This document shows positions 56,592 through 64,000 of a DNA stretch of 64,000 nucleotides, piece after piece (the stretch's first letter is position 1; each line of letters starts with the position of its first letter). The stretch covers positions 620,001-684,000 of the forward strand of contig MARA01000017.1 in the NCBI GenBank assembly GCA_001792895.1. Direction: 5' to 3'. This DNA comes from Lentinus brumalis (Eukaryota > Basidiomycota > Agaricomycetes > Polyporales > Polyporaceae). The notes below the pieces were generated by a model. The model was given only the letters and a program-made list of their open reading frames with translations, had not been told where the DNA came from and ran no database searches. The translations under genes and the position numbers were made by a program.

Positions 56592-58190
56592 CCACAACAT
56601 CAAACCTCGTGCTTCCAACGCGCCAAACATCTCGATTCGCACTCGGGCGTACAGTTATCGTATACGCTCTTGACCAATACCCATCTCCTTGGACCCATAC
56701 CCCCAAGCAGCGTGGACGCGTGTATTTGCGTCTCAACTTCGCCGCCGCCATACCACCGTGCTCGCCTAATCAGCTTCTTCCGTGTCATCCGCCTCCGCAA
56801 GATGACCCGCTACCCATGTTAGGAAGAGTTGAAGCCGATAACCAGCGCAGCGGTATTTGGCATCCGGGTCAACTGGGTGCCGGTCTCCTGCGCGTCGCTC
56901 TTGTGGCACCCGGTGTATGACATGTCGCAAACCTTCCGCAAAGCTGAATCCCTGGTACAGTAATGGGTGTGCTGACAGTTAAGTTGCGACTTCCCTCCTC
57001 ATGCACAATGCTATGCTCGCAGTGCTCCTGACGTCTTGTCGGTTATGCGTCCCTGAAAGGCTCTTCCAGTCCGTCCGGATCTCCCAAATCTGCTCGCCGG
57101 CGTCACTAGTTCGTTGGTCAATAGTCAAGTGTCGTATCGCGGTATCCACTCTTCATCGACAAAACCCCATCGCCTGCATACATCTCAACGCCTGTAAGTC
57201 TCTCACTCCGCTCCCCGCGCTCGCCCACGGCCCCCGGCGTTGTTGCTTCTGGTTTAAAATGGTGTCTCGACTCGGATCGGATTACGTACCACGCTTAGTT
57301 GTCGCCGTCCGCTAGGTACGCTCCAGATCTCTCTCTCGGTATACGCCCATGTAGTTGAGTCATATCATTTCTTAGATGATCTCGCGCCTGAGGTGCAATT
57401 ACACACGGCGGTACGATATACTTTGGTGTTCGAGCACAGGTTCCTCCTCGTCAGCCATCTCCCGGCCTGTTGCCTTTTGGCGCTTGCTGTTAATACCTCC
57501 AGACCAGCTCGACAAAGGGCGCAGCATACCTCCGAACAGGCGTCCACCGCTTCGCCGTCACCCGCGCTGACACTCAGTGTCGGGAGCGTTCAGAGCACGT
57601 GGTCAGCGGTCGTCCGACCGGGCCATCGCCGGGAAGATCATCACATCTTTGTACGATGATGAGGGTCCTCGGAGGTCTGTCGATCTGTTACTCATGATGT
57701 GCACGCGCGCGATTCATTGACGGTTGTATAGTAACCTACAGCGACCATATGGCACTCGGCCATCCATCTAGTTGCGCCCATATTGGTTTTAGGATGACGG
57801 ATGGCAGCATCCTCGTTGACATAGCCATTTCCATTGCATCTCGACCACTTGCGCTTCTGCCACCGCATTCCACATGGGCGCAAAGTTCACGCCAGTCACC
57901 GTGTTCGTCCTCCGTTCATCTGTCACGGCTGACCATCCAGATCACCTTCATGTCGATCCAGCTAGTCTGTACAATTGGTTGGATCGCGGTTCAGCCTCGC
58001 AACGTCCAGTCCACTGAGGGACTGCGGTACTACTGCCGCTGCCTTGAACTGGGACAGAGTCTCTCCCGCATCGGCAGCGTGCGCGCCTCAACTAATCGAC
58101 AACGGTCGGCGTCCTACATGTGAGACCGTGCAGTCGTGCACAATATAAGGATTGTAACCGTGGTTGGCCCGGTCCTCATTGAACTTTACC
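56592..58190. other. Gene-poor region of 1.6 kb
   Basis: Several short open frames (57001-57315 and 57376-57659, for example) show no recognisable domain. The last 60 bp contain ATATAAGG at about 58141-58149, a likely TATA element for the DUF6533 gene. Confidence 0.45.
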
Positions 58191-59961
58191 ATGTCGTCCG
58201 ACACAGATGATGCTGCAGCAACAGCGGCCTTATTCAACAGCCTGTACGTCGCATAGCTCGGGCTCCTCGTCCGAAAGAATCACGCTTGCTGACATTCCTC
58301 AAACAGCTATACATCCCGCTACTGCGATATGGCAGCTGCAGGTGCGTTCACTTCGTTGCAAGCTCGTCTATGGCAACCTGACTTTTTCTCTCGCCATAGT
58401 TCTCTTTCTCTACGACTCCTTCCTCACTTTTGATCGAGAAGTGGCATACTTCTGGACCTCAAAGTGCATCAGTGGTGGGGCACTCTTGTTCTTTGCAAAC
58501 AAGTGGATCACTACGACTGTCTATGTCATGTCGTTGGTCTCATTCGCATCTTTCCCGTCGGATAAGGTAAGCAGTCTCAGTCTGAGCCATGGCACATCTG
58601 ACCGAGAGCAATGATCAGAGGTTCGTGTGCAGACTCGCAGGGTTCAGGGTACTGCAAGATGATTGTTGACGTCCGCAGCTGTTCTGTGTTCGAGATAGCT
58701 GGGGAGGCGATGTCAATACTGCAATTTGTTCCTGGAGCAGGTACGGCATGCTTCCAGCCATCGAGCCATGGTCCCTGACGCATGCAATCAGCCTTCTCTG
58801 CCCTCCGCGCATATGTGTTGAGCAGGAGCAAGCCCCTTGGACTACTCGTCGCTGCTTTGTCCCTAGCACCATTTGGTGCCAATTTGGTGAGTGAACTGGA
58901 TTATATGGACCGCCGCAGGATATTGATCGGCCATGACACAGGTTACATATGGCTCTCAATTCTCTGGAGTGAACCTTCCGCCGTTTGGATGCCTCGCGAC
59001 CGACGATACAACTGTCGCAATTGAACTTATGTATGGCTCGTTCAATCGTATCACATACACTCATACTGACTCAACTCTGTTCAAGGCGTAGGTTGGATAG
59101 CGATCATATGCAACGGCACGCTCATTCACAGCACCACACAGTTGTAATAATCTCTCGAGTGCCGCTCATCGCTGCTGACATTATACTCATTTACATCACT
59201 TGGACAAAGCTGAGAGGATGGGCTGCCCTGACAGACATCCAACACTCCAAGAGGCTTACTCTATCAGACGTCCTCTTCCGCGGTGGTATGTCTATCTAAG
59301 CATTATCAACACCCTTTGGCTTACCGATGCCTGACTTGGCGCGCAGGAACCATGTATTTTATGTACGTCCAGCATCGACGGCCCCAGATTATATGTAGGA
59401 TGCATCCATTTGAATGCTGATATCAGCATTCTATTCGTCCTCAATGTCCTACATCTCGTGCTTTCGGCGACTGCAGTAAGCAACGACCTGTCTCGTGTCT
59501 TGTGTCTGCACGTCAGTACTCATGGATGCATCCATAGGTGGCGGGCGTGAACAATGACAGCAGTTTGAGTCTTATGACTGAATTCACCGCTCTGTATGTG
59601 TGCAAATAACCCCATTGGTCATGACATGTTGAAGTCATCCGCTCACATAAAGTCAACTCGCAGAATCACAGCGATTCTCATCTCGCGCTTCCTCCTGGAA
59701 CTTCAAGAGGCAAACTGCATGGACATCCGGGTCGACCCCGATGAGCCGCTGAATTCCTCGAGGGACCCATACAGCAGGCCGAGCTTCATCTCATCCCTCG
59801 GAGGTTTCGTCGATCCCACTCGCTTCGCGCGCTCCGATGATGACAGCATTTTCGAGTCGCAAGTACGCTCGCTTTCAGAGGCCCGGGGGGAGGAGGAGGG
59901 GGAGGAGGAGGAGGGTTGGCAGGGGGAAGTCCCTGCCGAGGTACCTGAGGCCGCTGCGTAG
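58191..59961 (+). CDS. DUF6533 seven-transmembrane-like protein
   Basis: Eleven exons: 58191-58243, 58307-58341, 58400-58566, 58659-58740, 58792-58886, 58942-59047, 59142-59285, 59347-59362, 59427-59475, 59538-59593 and 59664-59961, giving 366 residues in phase. The N-terminal DUF6533 block is clear (YTSRYCDMAAA, LFLYDSFLTFDREVAYFW, LLFFANKWIT). Hydrophobic helices follow (AAFSALRAYVLSRSKPLGLL, VPLIAADIILIYITWTKL, IILFVLNVLHLVLSAT, ITAILISRFLLELQE). The tail is polar and ends in a glutamate-rich run. Family members resemble GPCRs in topology but have no assigned ligand. Exon 8 is a 16 nt microexon. The donor of exon 6 (GTATCA) and acceptor of exon 4 (GCAAG) are non-optimal but are the choices that keep conserved frames. 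Confidence 0.85.
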
Positions 59962-60591
59962 TCATCTTCAACCTCGTACGTAGTAGCTCACCGCGGCCGA
60001 TGTCGGCCATCTCCACAGGGCTTACCATTGATGCATATAGTTTCGTCCATGCTCCCTGTACTTCTGTCGCATTCGGGGCATCGTCTTTTCTCTCAGTCGA
60101 AGCTCTTCCCGGTGCATTGTTTTCTGCGAACCTCATATATCGATGATAGCGTTTGTGAGCGTCCCCTCACGATGTACATCGTAGACTTCAGACGCATTGC
60201 AGCGCTTCTTGCAAGCATCCCTCCTCTTCCGAGGTCACAAAGAGGAGTCTGTCTTCCGAGCTATTCGTCCGCGTCTACCACCAGTCGACCGTCGTGTCTC
60301 TCTATTCCTTATACCTTTCGAATGTCGACTACGGTACCCCAGGATACGCACTTAATGTACCGCCCCCTCTCAAAAAAAGCATCTGTCGTGCGATCGTCCT
60401 GGGAGAAGGCCGCCCTGCATCATCGCCCAAGCTTCCGAGAAGTCGTCGCGGGAGCAGAACCCGTGGCTGCATCATGGTACTGAGCACGCCGGCGCGAGAC
60501 GACCCACAAAGCATCGCCCCGCCAGGGGTTAGCTACACAGTACTTATACCCGGCCTCGCGGTAGTGGCATGGAATGAGCTCCCAGTCCCCC
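59962..60591. other. Intergenic, no gene seen
   Basis: This 630 bp spacer precedes the GNAT gene. A plus-strand frame at 60028-60483 shows no family resemblance. Confidence 0.45.
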
Positions 60592-61686
60592 ATGTCCGCA
60601 GAGAATATCGCCGTGCAGTACGAGCCACAGCCCAGTCGTGAGTGGTCCTAGATGATACACGCAGTCGCCTGATGTAACCCATCGTCCGTATCATCAATAG
60701 AGGAGACCATCCAGGCCGCGGCGGAGCTGTATGTCGAGCTCGTGAAAGACGGTGCGTTGACGTCCAGAGTCTTCGCGGCGACCCAGCTACCGTACACGCA
60801 GCTGATCTTCAGCTTCCTGACACCACGGCACGGCACCTTGAACAGAACCGACCTTCCTTGCGGCAACGTCCGGGAGGCTCGAGCTCGGCATGCAGATGAG
60901 CCTAGGAGTGATCAAGCCGCTCGCGCTGGTCTCGGGGGAGATGTACACTGCGAAGAACGAGCATGGAAAGCTCGTCGGGTTCACCCTGTGGGGGCCACCC
61001 GGGCGCGATGTTTTTGATACGTACGTGGCCAGGCTTGACGGAGACCGTAGCTGACACAGGTGCCTGAGCAGTCCGGACCAGCTCGAGATGGGGTATCAGG
61101 AGTATCTGCAGCAGCTTGACGACGATGCGCGCAAGTTCCAGGCAGAGATGGTGCGTGTGATCCGAGGCCAGTCAGAGCGCCGGAGGCTAAACGATGGGCG
61201 ACTAGATGGGCAAGACGATACCGCGGTTCATAGACAGCACGCTAGAGATGGATAAGGTGGGCGCAACGTTGTTGGTAGCTGGGGACGGCTGACGAAGCTG
61301 TTGCAACAGGCCGTGCTCAATACCTACTGGTGTTGGTTCGCGATGGTGCGCAAAGAACATCAGGGCAAAGGTCTGTGTCAGAAAATGTTCAACTTGACCT
61401 ACGAGAAGGTACGATGGCAGACTTATCATAGCGAAAGGAGCAGGCAGACCACGCTGACACGTCACTCTTGCAGGCAAAGGCGATCGGGGCGACCATGGGG
61501 TTAATTACCGGGAGCACGCACAACGTATGTGGTTTATCCGATTCATCGGAAGTCTCGCTGCATACGCTCATCGTTGTGCAGGTGATGATTTACGAGAAGA
61601 TGGGCTTCAGATTGCGAGGGAAAGAGAAAATGTCGTCTCCTTGGGCGGACTGGACCTTCTATAGCATGTCCAGAGACACGATGTGA
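60592..61686 (+). CDS. GNAT family N-acetyltransferase
   Basis: Exons 60592-60637, 60701-60751, 60846-61020, 61072-61150, 61206-61256, 61310-61408, 61474-61524 and 61582-61686 give 218 residues in phase. The GNAT fold is supported by ALVSGEMYTAKNEHGKLVGF (beta strands with the VGF turn), FAMVRKEHQGKGLCQKMF as the acetyl-CoA pyrophosphate-binding motif (R148 to G155, Q-G-K-G), then MGLITGSTHNVMIYEKMGF, the terminal motif that packs against the cofactor. It transfers an acetyl group from acetyl-CoA to an unknown amine. The N-terminal exon is short, and its start is the only ATG giving a consistent phase. No signal peptide is present, so it is likely cytosolic. Confidence 0.85.
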
Positions 61687-61792
61687 GGGTGAGGGTGCGG
61701 ATCGTCGCGTCGTACGAGTACTGTGTAGGAAACAAGGTATTGATTGTGCAGCGGTATGATGTATAGACAGACAGAAGACACACCCTGGAACT

Positions 61793-63116
61793 TCACTCAC
61801 TGGCAGCCAACTGCCCACCACCCTCCTTCGCAGCGCGCCGCTTCTCCGCCCACTCACGAGCCCTCGCGCGTCTTGCTGCCTTGAGGGCGTCATCATCCGC
61901 CGCGGGCTCGGCTGGAGGCCGTGGGGTACCGGATCCTGGACGGGAGAGGGTGGCTTCACCAGATCGTCCGCACGGGCGTCCGCAGCAGATTCGCCATCCT
62001 CGTCCTCGTCCTCGTCGCTGCTTCCATAGCCAGCCAGGCCGCCCAGCGTTGCCGCGCTGCCCTTCGTCGCCTCTTCCATCTTGCGCTTCTTCTCGGCCTC
62101 GAGTTCTAATCGTAGCTTGCCTTTGGTGAGGCGCCATGCTCGCGACCAACGCCCGCGCAGGAACGCGAACCGAGCGTCAGCGCCGTGATTGGCAAGGATG
62201 CGCATCTCGAGCTGGGCGGCGTTCGGGGAGGACATGATATGGGAGGCGGTACGGCGCATGAGCTCGCGTTGCGCGTCGTCGGGCTAGATGGCGTGTCACG
62301 CGAATGAGCGCGCTGGGCGGGGGTGGGATGCGGGAAGTGTACTCACCTCTTCATCGCTTCCACCCCACTGCTCTCGAGGATCTTCCTCCTCGTCATCCCC
62401 ATGTTCCTCACGAAGGGCGTTCAATCGAGCTTCGCGGTCGCGATTGATGACTCGTCTCCGTTTATCGCGTCGATAGTCCTCGACTTCTGCTGCTGAGAAA
62501 AAGAATGTGTCTTCCGCATCGGAGGGTAGGTCCGACCAGCCCCCTGGAGAGCCGGGCTCGGGCGACAACGAAGATACGTCGGGCAGCGAGTCAAGCAGAA
62601 GACGAGCGTCGTATCTGCATATAGCACCGCGTGAGACACAATCTCTGGAGAGAAGAAGAGGGAGAAAGGGGTGTCGTACGGAGCATATGTCTGGAACAAC
62701 ACTAGGAGGGCACACAGCGATTGTCGCGAGACCATAGCTAACCATGTAAACTCTCAGCATACTGCGTACCTGTCCACCCAATATCCAGCGCGATCGTTGG
62801 GAGTGTCTTCCGAAGGCACAGCGGGACCTTGTAGCTGCAGATGATCCTCATCGTTCGACAAGGATGCGCCGAGTCCAGGGTTGACATCGCGTCGAGTCCC
62901 AGTCCACTGAATGAGCCCATCGCCGAGAACGTCCCTCTCGTCCTCACGAAGTAATTCCAAGGAACGTGCAGCATTCGCCGCCTGCGGCCCATGAACAAGG
63001 TCGGCCTCATGCGCTTGAACGAACAGCGAGAGGTCCGCCTGAGGTGCTCCATCCTGGTCGGCATGTTCATAGGTATCAAACGGCCTCCTCTTGCGTTTTT
63101 TCAGGTGGTGCGACAT
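61793..63116 (-). CDS. Conserved nuclear-looking protein of unknown function
   Basis: Transcript order: 63116-62770, 62614-62347, 62283-61974, 61935-61793, encoding 355 residues. It begins MSHHLKKRKRRPFDTYEH, a probable nuclear localisation signal, and is rich in acidic and basic runs (WSDLPSDAEDTFFFSAAEVE, DKRRRVINRDREARLNALRE). The most conserved-looking part is LEMRILANHGADARFAFLRG followed by RWSRAW, somewhat like a SURP-type motif of splicing regulators. The C-terminus is a charged coiled-coil-like stretch (DDDALKAARRARAREWAEKR). The last intron (61973-61936) would be only 38 nt; without it the frame misses the charged tail, so either a very short intron or a one-base error is present. 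An alternative start lies at 63125. Confidence 0.65.
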
Positions 63117-64000
63117 ATAGGTCACAAGGGAAGCGGTAGTAAAGCAGAATGAAGATGGTGGTAGGTGGGCAAGTTACGAGGCGCGCCTGGCTCTTTTCCT
63201 CTGACCACCATGACAGCCCATTTCCCTCGTTCAATGTCTCTTTGGAACTGCCTGTCAGTTCATCTAAGCTTTTCGATGCTACTGCGGAGGAGGCGAATTC
63301 GGGACAGGCTGGCTTTATGTGGTGGCAATCATTACGGCGACGGCATTCGCGTGCATTGAAGGGTCATGGCGATTGCTTGAACATCTGCCTGCAACGGATT
63401 ACAAGACAACAGGGGTCGTAGACGTACGGCGTAAGTGTCTGAGTGAAGTGGTATAAAGGAGAACCGACAGCTACCGACAGTTACAGTCAGGTAAGGTGTG
63501 GTCGAAGAGTATGGGTATGGCAAGAGTACAGTCGAATGCGAGCGACAAAGATGATGAATGGACATAGCTCACGGTGGAAAAAGACTAGAATCAGCGAGAG
63601 TAGGAGCAAGGTATCCCTAGCGATGCAATGCGGGAATAATAGGGGAATAAAAAAGAGATACGTGATAGGTGATTACCGCACCGCGGGAGGTCGCGCTGGA
63701 GACGGATTTTGCGTTGACTATGCGATACAGAACATTGTACAAGACGGATAGCGTGTCCTGGGCGTTGCAAGATGGTTGTCCGTATGAAAGCAACCTGGTC
63801 ATCACTAGAAAAGGTCATGGCGAGTGCGTCTTAGAACTGAGGCGGTGATGAGCAAGTGGTTGCACAACTTTCACTGGAATATACGCACTGATGACTCCGC
63901 AGGCGCTGCAGACGAGGCAGGGACAGATGCAGGCTGCTTGCCTGCGTTCGTTATTACAGAGGGTAGCGCAGCATCGTCGGCTGAAGACGTCGGAGAGTCT
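63117..64000. other. Right edge of the window, no gene resolved
   Basis: This 884 bp stretch carries the promoter of the preceding minus-strand gene. I see no frame with a domain, and a gene partly outside the window cannot be excluded. Confidence 0.4.

Overview
The window looks like genomic DNA of a filamentous basidiomycete, probably an Agaricomycete. Genes are compact, GC-rich and on both strands, and are cut by many 45-80 nt introns. The protein families (DUF6533 and DUF6534 membrane proteins, HET-domain proteins, BTB and F-box-like proteins, GH79, SigF-type NTF2-like proteins) are typical of that group. Placement within Polyporales is a guess. All exon maps come from reading splice sites and phases by eye; no database search was run.

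Layout. 1-18 kb is mostly conserved housekeeping sequence: a YPP1/TTC7-like TPR protein (5' end outside the window), an alpha/beta hydrolase, a 2.6 kb gene-poor stretch, an allantoate-permease-type MFS transporter, DPH2 (diphthamide synthesis) and TOM70 (mitochondrial import receptor) sharing a 298 bp divergent promoter, and a conserved protein of unknown function. 18-25 kb holds three tandem DUF6534 genes with nearly the same seven-exon structure. 27-34 kb carries secreted or wall-associated enzymes (GH79 beta-glucuronidase-like, serine beta-lactamase-like) and a small secreted protein. 34-46 kb is accessory: two head-to-head HET-domain genes around a decayed F-box-like gene, an NTF2-like gene, F-box and HET relics, and an intact F-box-like gene. 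47-52.3 kb has a mitochondrial-carrier-like gene, an approximately 0.9 kb direct segmental duplication and two more NTF2-like copies, one dead. 52-58 kb is gene-poor apart from a BTB gene. 58-63 kb has a DUF6533 membrane protein, a GNAT acetyltransferase and a nuclear-looking unknown protein.

The points most worth checking are: an exact 86 bp tandem duplication across a splice acceptor; three GC-AG introns that conserved reading frames require; coding microexons of 10, 13 and 16 nt; four GGTTCA boxes phased at exactly 20 bp between DPH2 and TOM70; a 16 bp CRE-containing motif upstream of each of the three NTF2-like copies; a mosaic segmental duplication with a roughly 278 bp identical core; and several single-base frame breaks, including one in TOM70, which are either real lesions or assembly errors. 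I found no CRISPR array, tRNA, rRNA or intact transposon.
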